This document shows, in pieces, positions 26,968 to 36,700 of a stretch of 64,000 nt of DNA. Position 1 is the first letter of the stretch; every line of letters starts with the position of its first letter. Where the stretch lies: positions 1-64,000 of the forward strand of contig NZ_JBNPXQ010000009.1 of NCBI RefSeq assembly GCF_050433225.1, written 5' to 3'. The stretch is from Sphingomonas_D zeicaulis. Lineage in GTDB: Bacteria; Pseudomonadota; Alphaproteobacteria; Sphingomonadales; Sphingomonadaceae. The translations under genes were made by a program, and so were the position numbers. A model generated the notes under the pieces. It saw only the letters and a program-made list of their open reading frames with translations, had not been told where the DNA came from and ran no database searches.

Positions 26968-28911
26968 TCACGACGAAACGCCGCCAATACGCGCACCATC
27001 AACCGATCGTGATTCACGGTGAAGAAACTCCACCACCGCGCCTGCGGCCATCGGCCGGCTGATCATATAGCCCTGCACCACGCCCACCCCGATCCGGCGC
27101 AGCGCCTCCATCTCCTCGGGCGTCTCGACGCCCTCCACCACGCAGTCGAGGCCAAGGTTGACGGTGAGGTCGAAGATCGAGCGGATCAGCGCGACCGAGT
27201 TCGGGAACTCCGCAATGTCGCGCACGAAGGATCGATCGACCTTGATCTTGTCAAAGCGGAATTGCTGCACGCGACCGAGGTTGGAATAGCCGACGCCGAA
27301 ATCGTCGAGGACGATGCGGTGCCCGGCCTCGCGCAGCCGGCGGATATTGCCGGTCGCGGTGGCGAAATCGGGCATCATCGCGGTCTCGGTTACCTCAAAC
27401 TCGATGCACTGCGGCGGCACGCCGGACTCCGCAACGATGCCCATGAAAGTGTCGATCGCCGCATCCGACAAGATGTCCCGCGCCGACAGGTTGAACGCGG
27501 TGGTGACGGAGACCGGCCAATCGCGCCGGTCCGCCAGCGCCTTGCGCAGCAGCACCGCGCCCAGGGTCGAGATCCGGCTCGATTGCTCGGCAACCTTGAT
27601 GAACACGTCGGGCGTGACGATACCGATGCTCGGGCTCTGCCAGCGCGCCAGCGCTTCGAAGCCGATCGTGCGGCCCGAGATCATGTCATATTGCGGCTGG
27701 TAGACGAGGTGAAATTCCTCCTCGGGATCGCAGCTCCTGAGCGCCTGGTCAATCACGAACAGATTATCCATCTCGCGTTCGAGCCGCTGGTCGAACACCA
27801 CCGCATCACCCGCCCGGTTGCGCTTGGCGACCCGCAGCGCGAAGTCGGCGCGCTCCATCGCTGTATCCACCGACAGGTCCGGATCGTCGCAGACGAGGCA
27901 GCCGACCGACGCGGAGATGCGAATGTATCGGCCCTCGCAACTGAAAGGCTCGTTCATGTCCGCGGCCACTTCGGCGGCCAGCTTGCCCGGATCGGCGATA
28001 CGATCGGGCGACCAGACGATCAGCGCGAACTCGTCGCCCCCCAGCCGCGCCGCGAACCCGTCCACGCCGCAGCGCCGCGCGATCCGGTAGCCCGCGTCGG
28101 TGAGGATCATGTCACCAACCTGGTGGCCATGATATTCGTTGACCGGCTTGAACCCGTCGAGGTCAAGGACGACCAGTGCGAAGCGCCGCCCCTCTCGCCG
28201 CAGCCGGTCGATCGCATCTTCCAGCGCGTCGAGGAAGGCGCGGCGGTTGCTGACGCCGGTCAGGCTGTCCGTCGCCGCCTGCGCGCGCGCTTCGGTGGCC
28301 AGCGCCTCCGCGCCGTGGCGGGCGTCGATCGCCTCGATCAGCGCGCGGCGGCCGAGCATCCAGCCGCCGACCGCCGCAAGCCCCGCGCCGAACAGCACGA
28401 AGCCATAGAGCAGGCCAAGGTCGGGCGGGCGGGCATGGAGATGGAAGGCCATGCCCAGCACCACCATCACCGCGCTGAGCAGGATGATCCTGAGGCTGAT
28501 GCCGACCGCGGCATAGACCGTGATCATGATGATGAAATAGACGATCTTGCTCTGATCGAAGCTGATGGCGAGCGCCAGCATGAGGTTCGCCAGCATCGCC
28601 AGATTGGCGACGAACCCCATCGCCTCCTGCGTGCGATAGCTGCGCGGCTGCCGGCACAACAGCCAGCCGATCAGCCCGCCCACCGCCAGCGCGGAGGTGG
28701 AGGATACGAGCACCAGCCGCTCCAGCCCCTCACGTACCGCGAGGCCGGCGATCGTCATCACCGCGAAATAGAGACCGCCGATCGCGAAAAACGCCCGGGT
28801 CACCGGCATGTGCGCCAACGCGATCTCGTCGCGATAGCGCGCGCCGAGAACCACGTCCGTCAGGAAATCCGACCGTTCCTCCGGCCCGTCCGACCCGCGC
28901 TGCCGACGCAA
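26968..28911 (-). CDS. Membrane GGDEF-EAL cyclic-di-GMP enzyme
   Basis: A 647-residue protein with about five or six membrane helices (residues 38-185), a GGDEF diguanylate cyclase domain (about 210-370, intact RLGGDEF) and an EAL phosphodiesterase domain (about 385-635). The EAL catalytic set looks complete: FEALARW, NLSARDI, EVTETAM, DDFGVGYSNL, KVDRSF, VVEGVET, QGY. The allosteric I-site RxxD seen in PleD is absent: those positions read G-V-D-G. The start is probably TTG at 28911 with GAGGAAA upstream; Met35 is an alternative. It may make or break c-di-GMP depending on the signal sensed in the membrane. Confidence 0.88.
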   Translation of the reverse strand: MRRQRGSDGPEERSDFLTDVVLGARYRDEIALAHMPVTRAFFAIGGLYFAVMTIAGLAVREGLERLVLVSSTSALAVGGLIGWLLCRQPRSYRTQEAMGFVANLAMLANLMLALAISFDQSKIVYFIIMITVYAAVGISLRIILLSAVMVVLGMAFHLHARPPDLGLLYGFVLFGAGLAAVGGWMLGRRALIEAIDARHGAEALATEARAQAATDSLTGVSNRRAFLDALEDAIDRLRREGRRFALVVLDLDGFKPVNEYHGHQVGDMILTDAGYRIARRCGVDGFAARLGGDEFALIVWSPDRIADPGKLAAEVAADMNEPFSCEGRYIRISASVGCLVCDDPDLSVDTAMERADFALRVAKRNRAGDAVVFDQRLEREMDNLFVIDQALRSCDPEEEFHLVYQPQYDMISGRTIGFEALARWQSPSIGIVTPDVFIKVAEQSSRISTLGAVLLRKALADRRDWPVSVTTAFNLSARDILSDAAIDTFMGIVAESGVPPQCIEFEVTETAMMPDFATATGNIRRLREAGHRIVLDDFGVGYSNLGRVQQFRFDKIKVDRSFVRDIAEFPNSVALIRSIFDLTVNLGLDCVVEGVETPEEMEALRRIGVGVVQGYMISRPMAAGAVVEFLHRESRSVDGARIGGVSS

Positions 28912-29062
28912 ACCTGCACTTTCCTCATCAACCCTGGAAGAAGGAAGACTATACTCCGGTTGCGCCGAACGAAACCCCGCCTGCGCAACATTGATCCATA
29001 GCCGACAAGATCGACGCCATGACGCACCCGCTCAATTTATCGCTGGATGCGTCCGATATGCG

Positions 29063-29092
29063 TTGATATGAAGCCTTCTGAATTCGCATAAC
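29063..29092 (+). promoter_or_regulatory. Candidate promoter for the FAD enzyme gene
   Basis: TTGATA (29063-29068), 18-base spacer, then CATAAC (29087-29092), about 30 bases upstream of the 29121 start. Both hexamers are imperfect. Confidence 0.35.
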
Positions 29093-29120
29093 ATCAAAAA
29101 TGCGTCGGACGGGAGAGGAT

Positions 29121-30815
29121 ATGGCTTTCGACATGGATGTGGATGTGCTGGTGGTGGGATCGGGCGCGGGCGCGCTGGTCGCCGCGTTGCGCGCCGCGAA
29201 GGCCGGCGCAGAGGTGCTGATCGCCGAGAAGGGCAAGCTGTGGGGTGGCACCTCCGCTACGTCGGGCGGGGGCATCTGGATTCCGGGCAGCCATCTCGCC
29301 GCGGCCGCGGGCCATCCCGACGATCTCGATGAGGCATTCGCCTATGTCCGCCGGCTGACCGCGCCCAATGTCGCGGACGAGCAGATTCACGCCTTCATCG
29401 ACAATGCCCACCGCATGCTCGCCTGGATCGAGCGCGAGGCCGATGTGCAATATGCTGCACTGCCCTATCCGGATTATTATCCCGAAACCAAGGGCAGCCG
29501 CGAAGGCTTTCGTACCCACCTGATGCCGGGATCGGTGGATGCCCGCACGCTGGGCCGCGAGGCGTTCGACACGATGCAGCGCGCCTCACCTGCCGCTAGC
29601 CTGTGGGGACGGATCAACTGGAAGCTGGACGAGACCAACATCGTGCTGTTCCGCCCCAAGGGCTGGATGAAGACGGTGGCCAAGGTAATGGGCGGTTACT
29701 GGCTGGACGTGCCGCAACGGCTGCGCAGCCCGCGCGACCGCCGCCTCACGCTCGGCACCGCGCTGCTCGGCCAATTGCGCAAGGCGATCGACGCCACCGG
29801 CACGCCGCTGTGGCTGGAAAGCCCGCTGGTGTCGCTGATCGAGGAACAGGGCCGGATCGCGGGTGCGGTAATCCGCCATGAGGGCCGCGACATCAGGGTG
29901 GGCGCACGGCAGGGCGTGGTGCTCGCCGCAGGCGGGTTCGAGCGCAACCCCGCGCTGCGTGAGGAGCATCTTCCGAGTTCGTCACAACCCGAAGCGAGCG
30001 GATCGCAGGTCAACAACGAAGGCGATGCGCTGATCGCCGCGCAGCAGATCGGCGCCGCGGTCCGCAACCTTGACTCCGCCTGGTGGGCGCCGGTGTTTCG
30101 CGTTCCGGGCGAGGATCGCGCACGGCTGTCCACGGTGGAGCGCGCGCTGCCCTATTCAATCATCGTCAACCAGGCCGGGCGGCGCTACGCCAATGAGGCG
30201 CTGTCCTACCATCGCTTCGGCGAGGCGATGATGGCGCGGCACAAGCCGGGCGCGGGCACCGACCCGAGTTGGCTTATCTTCGACAGCCGCTATCGCAGCC
30301 GCTATCCGGCCGGCCCGGTGATCCCCGGAATGCCCGATGCGATGCTGCCCGCGGACGTGCGCAAGATATTGCACAAGGCCTCGACGATCGCGGAACTAGC
30401 CGCGAAGACCAAGCTCAACACTGCGGTGCTCGATGCCACCATCACCCGCTTCAACACGATGGTCGTCAAGGGCCGCGACGAGGATTTCGGCCGCGGCGAC
30501 GCCGCCTATGACCGGCTCTATGGTGACCCCCGCGTCTCCCCCAATCCCACGCTTGGCACGGTCGATCAGCCCCCTTATTACGCAATCCCGCTCCACCTCG
30601 GCGATATCGGCACCAATGGCGGGCTCGTCACCGACGGCCGCGGCCGCGTGCTGCGCGAGGATGGCGGCGCGATCCCCGGCCTATATGCGGTCGGCAATCT
30701 TGCTGCCTCGGTGATGGGCTATTCCTATCCGGGCGCCGGCGCGACACTGGGCCCGGCGATGACATTCGGCTGGCTCGCGGCGGCGGATGCGGTGAGAATC
30801 AACGAGGCGGCATAA
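29121..30815 (+). CDS. FAD-dependent oxidoreductase, KsdD / FAD_binding_2 family
   Basis: A 564-residue flavoprotein related to 3-ketosteroid-delta1-dehydrogenase and fumarate-reductase flavoproteins. It shows the dinucleotide fold VLVVGSGAGALVAALRAA, the FAD loop KGKLWGGTSATSGGGIW, GVVLAAGGFERN, and the C-terminal FAD/catalytic block GYSYPGAGATLGPAMTFGW. ATG at 29121 follows GGGAGAGGAT. Such enzymes introduce a C=C next to a ketone; an OYE-type reductase (25193) does the reverse on activated alkenes. Steroid specificity is not proven. Confidence 0.82.
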   Translation: MAFDMDVDVLVVGSGAGALVAALRAAKAGAEVLIAEKGKLWGGTSATSGGGIWIPGSHLAAAAGHPDDLDEAFAYVRRLTAPNVADEQIHAFIDNAHRMLAWIEREADVQYAALPYPDYYPETKGSREGFRTHLMPGSVDARTLGREAFDTMQRASPAASLWGRINWKLDETNIVLFRPKGWMKTVAKVMGGYWLDVPQRLRSPRDRRLTLGTALLGQLRKAIDATGTPLWLESPLVSLIEEQGRIAGAVIRHEGRDIRVGARQGVVLAAGGFERNPALREEHLPSSSQPEASGSQVNNEGDALIAAQQIGAAVRNLDSAWWAPVFRVPGEDRARLSTVERALPYSIIVNQAGRRYANEALSYHRFGEAMMARHKPGAGTDPSWLIFDSRYRSRYPAGPVIPGMPDAMLPADVRKILHKASTIAELAAKTKLNTAVLDATITRFNTMVVKGRDEDFGRGDAAYDRLYGDPRVSPNPTLGTVDQPPYYAIPLHLGDIGTNGGLVTDGRGRVLREDGGAIPGLYAVGNLAASVMGYSYPGAGATLGPAMTFGWLAAADAVRINEAA

Positions 30816-30961
30816 CACGCTCCTCCCGCCGTCCGTGCAGGTATGTCCATGAGGAGCAGCCCATCGGACCAAGACCCGCGGCGTCGGCGATGCCGCGGTA
30901 TCGCGTAACGGGCAGATCTCCCGTTCGACGCCCCCTGTTCCGATGCGCCACATGCGCTGCC

Positions 30962-31112
30962 GTGACCCAGCCCTACACGCCGGTCCGCTTCGCCGAGAAG
31001 TTCGCGCTTTTCGCCGAGCAATGGAGCCCGCGGATCATCGCCGAGATGAACGACTATCAGTTCAAGCTGGTGCGCATCGCCGGCGATTTCGTGTGGCACA
31101 TGCACGCAGATA
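30962..31112 (+). pseudogene. Truncated cupin-domain gene (5' fragment)
   Basis: A GTG at 30962 opens a frame containing VRFAEKFALFAEQWSPRI and DYQFKLVRIAGDFVWHMHAD, which matches the N-terminal part of small single-domain cupins up to the first HxH metal motif. After position about 31112 the reading frame runs into DNA that, on the opposite strand, encodes an alpha/beta hydrolase fragment. The second cupin motif and the C-terminus are gone. This is a fossil, not a functional gene. Confidence 0.7.
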
Positions 31113-31459
31113 GGGTCCGGGCCAGCCACCGCCCGACTGGCCGAGGCGGCGATATTCGATGTTCCACGTCGCGATGCCTTGCTGCTTCAACGCATCGCCG
31201 ATCGGAGCCAGATCGCGCAGCGTCGCATAGGCAGCCTTGAACCAACCGCCGCGGATCAGCGCGACGACCGGGTGCCGCCGGGACCGGGGGGGAGCCGCAA
31301 TTCGCCGAACTGGTCGTGATCTGTCCCATAGCGGGAGGTCGCATCCGCCGGGAGCGAGGGGATCGCCTGAAACTCCCGCGGCGTCATCAAGGGCGGCTGG
31401 CCCGGTGCCGGAACGGCAAGGAGCAGGCTGGCCGTTATCGACATCCTTGCCCACAGCAT
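31107..31459 (-). pseudogene. Truncated, frameshifted alpha/beta-hydrolase gene (5' fragment)
   Basis: From ATG at 31459 the minus strand encodes a signal-like start (MLWARMSITASLLLAVPAP) then PSLPADATSRYG and QFGELRLPPGPGG. A frameshift near 31270 is needed to continue into HPVVALIRGGWFKAAYATL, then IATWNIEYRRLGQSGGGW, where similarity stops at about 31110. The oxyanion motif expected as HGG reads RGG, and the catalytic Ser/Asp/His region is missing. The broken end abuts the broken end of the cupin fragment. Nothing else is seen in 30816-31595 except the jetA upstream region. Confidence 0.75.
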
Positions 31460-31595
31460 CGTCGATGCTCCTGCGCGAATTGACCGGGCCATTCTGCACC
31501 AGCCTGCCGCGTGCGTCCACCGGGGCGAGAGGGCTTGCGCTTGCCCCTCGGCACACACCCCTCTATCGGAGCCGGCCGTAGGGCGTAGGGTGTCG

Positions 31596-33062
31596 ATGCA
31601 ACGTATCAGTGACGGTGAGGAAGCGCGGGATGTGTTGTTCGGGCATTTGCCCGCGGGCCTGTTCGGCGTGCTCTCCTCTCCCGCGCGGCGGGATTATGCG
31701 CGGCTGATCCTGGCGGTCTATCGTGAGTATTTCGGCGAGAATTATGCCAACGCCGTCCGCAAGGACGATCTCGTCGCCTTCATCGCGGTGCAGCTCGACC
31801 GGCTTTCGGACATCGCCGAGGATTTCGCGGCGGACGCGGCCAATGCCGATGCCAGCCAGAACCCGCTCAACGTCTACCAGCGGCTGACCGCCGCCGGCTG
31901 GCTGGTCGAGCACAAGCGCGGCTATGTCCAGATGGTCGATCTCGACGCGTCGGTCTCGCTGCTGCTCGAGGCGCTGGACGCGATCGAGGAGGGCGAGGCG
32001 ATCCATTTCGGCGGCACCATCGCCGCGATCGAAAGCGTGATCGAGCGGCTGGGCGACGATCCGTTCGACAAGGCATCGTCGCTGGCGGACAGCGCGCAGC
32101 GCGCCCGGCGCTTCCAGCAGCATCTGTCCGCGATCATCGGCAATCTGCGCGCGCATGAGCAGAAGATCGTCGCCGATCCGCAGCCGGCGCGCATCCTCGC
32201 CAATTTCTTCCGCTTCGTGGAGGAGGTGCTGATCTCCGACTATCGGGCGATCAAGACGACCAACAACCCGTTCCGCCACCGCAGCCGCATCCTGCTGAGG
32301 ATCGCCGGCTATGAGAATGACCCCGCGATCCTCGCCGCCTTCGCGCGCGGCTATCAGGCGCAGGGGCTTGCCACCGGCGAGGAGATGGCGCGGCACAAGG
32401 TGCGCCAGCATCTGGATCAGGTGAAGCGCATCTTCGACGCCGCCGAGGACCGGCTCGACGAGATCGACGCCTTCCGCAGCCGCTTCGAGCAGCGCATCAC
32501 CCGCACGATCAGCTATATGCGCGAGGTCGACAGCTCGACCCTGGGCCGGATCACCCAATTGCTGCGCGGCATTGCTGCGCAGCAGATCGGCTGGGACGCG
32601 CCCGTCGACACCCCCGCGGACCTTGCCGATCCGGTGCGCTGCTGGGGGCCGGACAGCCTCGCCACGCCCACCGTGCGGCGTATCGTCGCGATGCCGACCA
32701 GCATCGCGCGCCAATCGATCGACCCCGCGCTCGTCGCCTATGACCAGGCGCAGAAGGCGTGGCTGCTGCGCCTGTCCGTCACCCCCGTAAAGGTCGCCGC
32801 TTATATCGAGCGCAACTTGGGCGAGCGCGCCGCGCTGGACGCGGCGGACTTCACCATCGCCGGGCCAGACGAGGCGCTGCTGCTGCAGGGCGCGCGCCAG
32901 ATCGACATGATGGGCAACAAGGAATTGCTGCGTCGCTTCCGCGTCGTCCACCTTCCCGGCCGGCTCGTCGAAACCGATTGGTCCGCCTTCACCGCCTTCC
33001 GTATCGAACGCACAACCCCTTCATCCAAGACCGGACAGAATGACGCGCGACACGCTGCTTGA
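31596..33062 (+). CDS. jetA: JetA / MksF-like kleisin of a Wadjet SMC complex
   Basis: A 488-residue protein resembling Wadjet JetA-family (MukF/MksF-like) kleisins. It begins with a winged-helix-type region (LPAGLFGVLSSPARRDYARLILAVYREYF) and continues as long helices (about 130-340). The C-terminal part (RLSVTPVKVAAYIERNL) probably binds the SMC head. The kleisin bridges the two JetC heads and recruits JetB. ATG at 31596 has TAGGG just before it; a GTG two codons earlier is also open. The jetB start lies 23 bases inside its 3' end. Assigned from the three-gene context and overall resemblance; the Wadjet subtype is not resolved. Confidence 0.8.
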   Translation: MQRISDGEEARDVLFGHLPAGLFGVLSSPARRDYARLILAVYREYFGENYANAVRKDDLVAFIAVQLDRLSDIAEDFAADAANADASQNPLNVYQRLTAAGWLVEHKRGYVQMVDLDASVSLLLEALDAIEEGEAIHFGGTIAAIESVIERLGDDPFDKASSLADSAQRARRFQQHLSAIIGNLRAHEQKIVADPQPARILANFFRFVEEVLISDYRAIKTTNNPFRHRSRILLRIAGYENDPAILAAFARGYQAQGLATGEEMARHKVRQHLDQVKRIFDAAEDRLDEIDAFRSRFEQRITRTISYMREVDSSTLGRITQLLRGIAAQQIGWDAPVDTPADLADPVRCWGPDSLATPTVRRIVAMPTSIARQSIDPALVAYDQAQKAWLLRLSVTPVKVAAYIERNLGERAALDAADFTIAGPDEALLLQGARQIDMMGNKELLRRFRVVHLPGRLVETDWSAFTAFRIERTTPSSKTGQNDARHAA

Positions 33063-33738
33063 CCTCGAAGAGCTTCTCGAAAAACCGCAAAATGCCGATC
33101 TGTCGAAGGAGATGATGGTGCGCGCCGCGGATCGCCTGCTGGCGCAGCAATGCCTGTTCCGCGACGATCATGGCGCCGCCGCCGCCTATGATCTGGTGCT
33201 GCGCCACCGCGGCTATTTCACCGGCCTGTTCGATGCGATCGGCCGCGGCCTGATGATCCGCGAGGAGGAGATGATGATCGAGCTGCGCCCGCTCGAAAGC
33301 CTCGCGCGCAGCACCTTGTCGGTCGACGAGACGATCATCCTGCTCGCGCTGCGCGCCGCCTTCGAACAGGGCGTGGCGACGATGGCGCAGGAGGAATTCG
33401 GCCATGTCGAGACCAGCTCGATGGAGGTGATGGAGCGTTACGACCAGTGGGTGGCGCGCGCGCGCCCGCCCTGGCCGCGCGTGCGCCGCATCCTCGACGC
33501 GTTCCGCCGCCGCCGCTTCGTCGATCTGGGCGACGAGTTCCCGGAGGAAAATGGCGTGGCGATCACCATCCGCCCGGCGATCCGCGGGGTGACCGGCGAG
33601 GCATGGCAGGCGCGGATCGAGGAATGGATCAAGGCCAGCGACGTGCGCCGCACCGGGCAGGATCCGGGCGCCGGCATCGCCCCCGACGACGAGGAAGAGG
33701 AGGCGCCGGCAGCGGCGGCCGAGGAGAGCGACCGGTGA
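33040..33738 (+). CDS. jetB: JetB / MksE-like subunit (DUF4194 type)
   Basis: A 232-residue MukE/MksE-like protein. Winged-helix segments include MMVRAADRLLAQQCLFRDD and YDLVLRHRGYFTGLFDAIGRGL, then LSVDETIILLALRAAFEQG. The last 30 residues are strongly acidic (DDEEEEAPAAAAEESD), which may be a flexible tail. In MukBEF-type condensins this subunit dimerises on the kleisin and modulates DNA entry. It overlaps jetA by 23 bases and jetC by four (GTGA), so all three are coupled. Confidence 0.82.
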   Translation: MTRDTLLDLEELLEKPQNADLSKEMMVRAADRLLAQQCLFRDDHGAAAAYDLVLRHRGYFTGLFDAIGRGLMIREEEMMIELRPLESLARSTLSVDETIILLALRAAFEQGVATMAQEEFGHVETSSMEVMERYDQWVARARPPWPRVRRILDAFRRRRFVDLGDEFPEENGVAITIRPAIRGVTGEAWQARIEEWIKASDVRRTGQDPGAGIAPDDEEEEAPAAAAEESDR

Positions 33739-36700
33739 TCAAGCTTGCCCGCATCAACCTGATCAACTGGTACACCTTCCAGCGGCTGAGCATCGACCTG
33801 AGGGACAGCACGGCGCTGATCGGCCCCAACGGTGCTGGCAAATCATCGATCCTGGATGCGATCCAGATCGTGCTGACCGGCAACAACCGCAATTATTTCC
33901 AGTTGAACGCCAGCGCCAACGTGACCGCGGGGCAGACCAGGCGCACCGGCGAGCAGCGTTCGGTGTTCGACTATTGCCTGGGCAAGGTGGCGGGCGAAAC
34001 GCTGCGCGAGCGCTGCATCTCCTATCTGTCGCTGGTGTTCGAGCGCGAGCATGACGGGCGCTGCTGGACGATCGGGCTTGGTCTGAGCGCAGTCGACGGC
34101 GAGCAGGACGAGGAGGTGCTGGGCGCCTTCATCGCGCCGGACCAGTCGCTGACCGATGCGGACTTCCTGGAGGATGACGGCGCCGACGCGCGGATCCTGC
34201 CCTATGACCAGCTCGTCACGCGGCTGAAACGGACGGCGGGGTTCGAGAATCTCGGCCACCGCCCCACCCATTTCACTCGCCGCGTGCTGACCGCGCTGGG
34301 CGGCAAGGGCCATCATGCCGATGCTGACAAATTCCTGAAGACCTTGCGCAACGGCCTGCGCATCCGCGAGATGAAGAGCGCGACCGAATTCGTCCGCGAA
34401 TTCATGCTCGATCCGGCGGGGCTCAATGTGGAAGCGCTGCGCAAGTCGGTCGCCACCTGGCGCGGGCTGCTGGAGACGATCGAGAATCTGGAGGTGCAGA
34501 AGAAGCAGGTGGGCGAGGCGATCGCCGCCTATCGCGAACTGCTCGACCGGATCGAGGATGAAGGCCGCTTCCGCTGGGTGGAAAGCAAGGCGGAGCGTGA
34601 CCGGCTGGAGGCGCATCTCACCCACGTCACCGCGCAGCACCGTGAGAGCATCGAGGCGCAGGATGCAGCGGACCGCGCGCTGGCGCTGACCCGCGACGCG
34701 ATCGAGCGGATCGGCGGCGAGATGCGCGAGATCACCCGCGCGCTCGACAATGACACCAAGGAACAGGCGATCCGCGAATTCCGCAAGATCGACCTGCCGA
34801 TCGCCGAGCGCGACCATCAGGCGGCGGAGGCGCGCTACCAGGGCTTTCTTGCCGCGATCGTCGGCGCGGTGGGGCTGGTCGATCGCATCGTGCCGGTGGG
34901 CGGCGGCGAGGAGGCGCGGCAGGTGGCCGAGGCGCTGGCAGCGCTGCGCAGCCGGGTGGGCGACGGCACGCCGATGAGCGCCCGCGACGTCGACCGGATC
35001 GTCGCGCAGGCGGTGGCGCCGCTGGAGCTTTATGTCGGCCGCGCGCAGCAGCAGCGCGATACCCACCTTGCCCGCATCGCCGCGCTGAAGGCGAGCATCG
35101 GCGAGCGACGCGAACAGCTCCGCACGATGCGTGGCGGCGGAGTGATGCTGGCCAATGGCACGACGCGGCTGATCCAGCATCTCGCCGCGCATGGCATCGC
35201 GGCGAAATCGGTGGCGGAACTGGTCGAGGTGATCGAGCCGGTGTGGGCGGACGCGGCGGAGACCCTGCTCGGCGCGGCGCGCGAGGCGCTGATCGTGGCG
35301 CCCGAGCATGCAGAAACCGCGATCGGGCTGCTGCGCCGGCAGCGCCGCGACTTCATCGGCACGCAGATCGTCAACACCACGCGCAGCCGCGATGTCGGGC
35401 AGGTGCCCGCGGTGGGGAGCCTCGCGGACGTGATCGCGACCGACGATCCCCACGCCCGCGCCTTCATCAACCGCCGGCTGAACGGCGTGCGCCGCGTGCA
35501 GACCGAGAAGGAATTGCTCTCGCATGATCGCGCGGTGACGCCGGATTGCCTCTCGGCCTCGGGCGGATCGATCGAGAATCGCCGCGCGGCGACGACGCGG
35601 CTGCTGGGCAAGGATGCGGCGGCGCGCAACATCCCGCTGGTGGAAGAGGCGATCGCGGGGGATGAGCGCGCGCTGGTCAACCATGAACAGGGCGCCAACG
35701 CGCTGGCGCTGCTGATCGCCGACATGGCACGCTTCGCGCAGGCGGCGGGCGGCGCCAAGCTGGCCGAGCTGGAGCGCGAGCGCCAGTCCGCCGCGGAGGC
35801 GGTGGCGCAGGTGCAGGACAATATCCGCACGCTGGAGGGCGAGCGGCCGGTGGCGATCCGCGAGCGGCTGGCCGATCTCGGCCGCGACCTCGAGGGCCAT
35901 AAGGACGATCTGAAGGACGACGAGGCCGCGCAGCGCGTCGCCGCGCACAAGGTGGGCAGCGCCGAACAGACGATGCGCGCCGCGGCGGAGGAATTCTCGC
36001 GCGCCGATGCTGGTTTCGCTGAGCTGGGAGAGGTGGAGGGCGCCGGGGCGCTGTTCACGGCGCTGCTGGAGGAACAGGGCGGCATATTGCCGGCGGTGCG
36101 CAACGCCGCGCGCGAGCGGGCGGCGGGGGCGCGCGGCCGCGTCACCCAATTGCTCGGCCAGGCGCCGCAAAAGGCGCATGCCTTCGCCTATGAGGCGCGG
36201 ATCCTCGACCAGTTCGATCGCGACGCCGGCCCCGCGGCGCAACTCGCCTGGCTGGAACGCCAGCAGGATGCGATCGTCACCAACACGCTGACCGACTATC
36301 GCGCCCAGGCCGAGGAGGCCCGCGCCGCGATCGAGACCGCGCTGAAGACCGACATGCTGGTGAAGCTGCATGACCGGCTGGAGGGCGCAAAACGCCAGAT
36401 CGCCAGCCTCAACAAGAGCCTGAGCGTTCGGCCGTTCCACGGCGAACTCTATCGTTTCGAGGTGAAACCCGACCCCTTCTATGCCGAGATCGTCGAGATC
36501 GCGCGCCGCGTGCAGATGGACAGCATCGACGTGACGACCTTGTTCGACGGTGATGGCGAGGGGATCGAGCCGAGCCTGATGAAGGGCGTCGAGCGGCTGA
36601 AGCGGATGATCGACGAGGGAGAGAATGTCGAGCAGATCAGCGACTATCGCAACTATCTCCACTTCGAACTGCAGACGACAACGCTGGACGGCGGCCGGGT

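Noticed and set aside
27019..29001. 660-codon frame antisense to the GGDEF-EAL gene
   Set aside because: Its translation is low-complexity Arg/Glu/His/Asp-rich and the opposite strand carries intact catalytic motifs.
33447..33734. Long N-terminal extension of jetC
   Set aside because: It lies wholly inside jetB, and the GTG at 33735 has a proper ribosome binding site and gives the normal SMC N-terminus.
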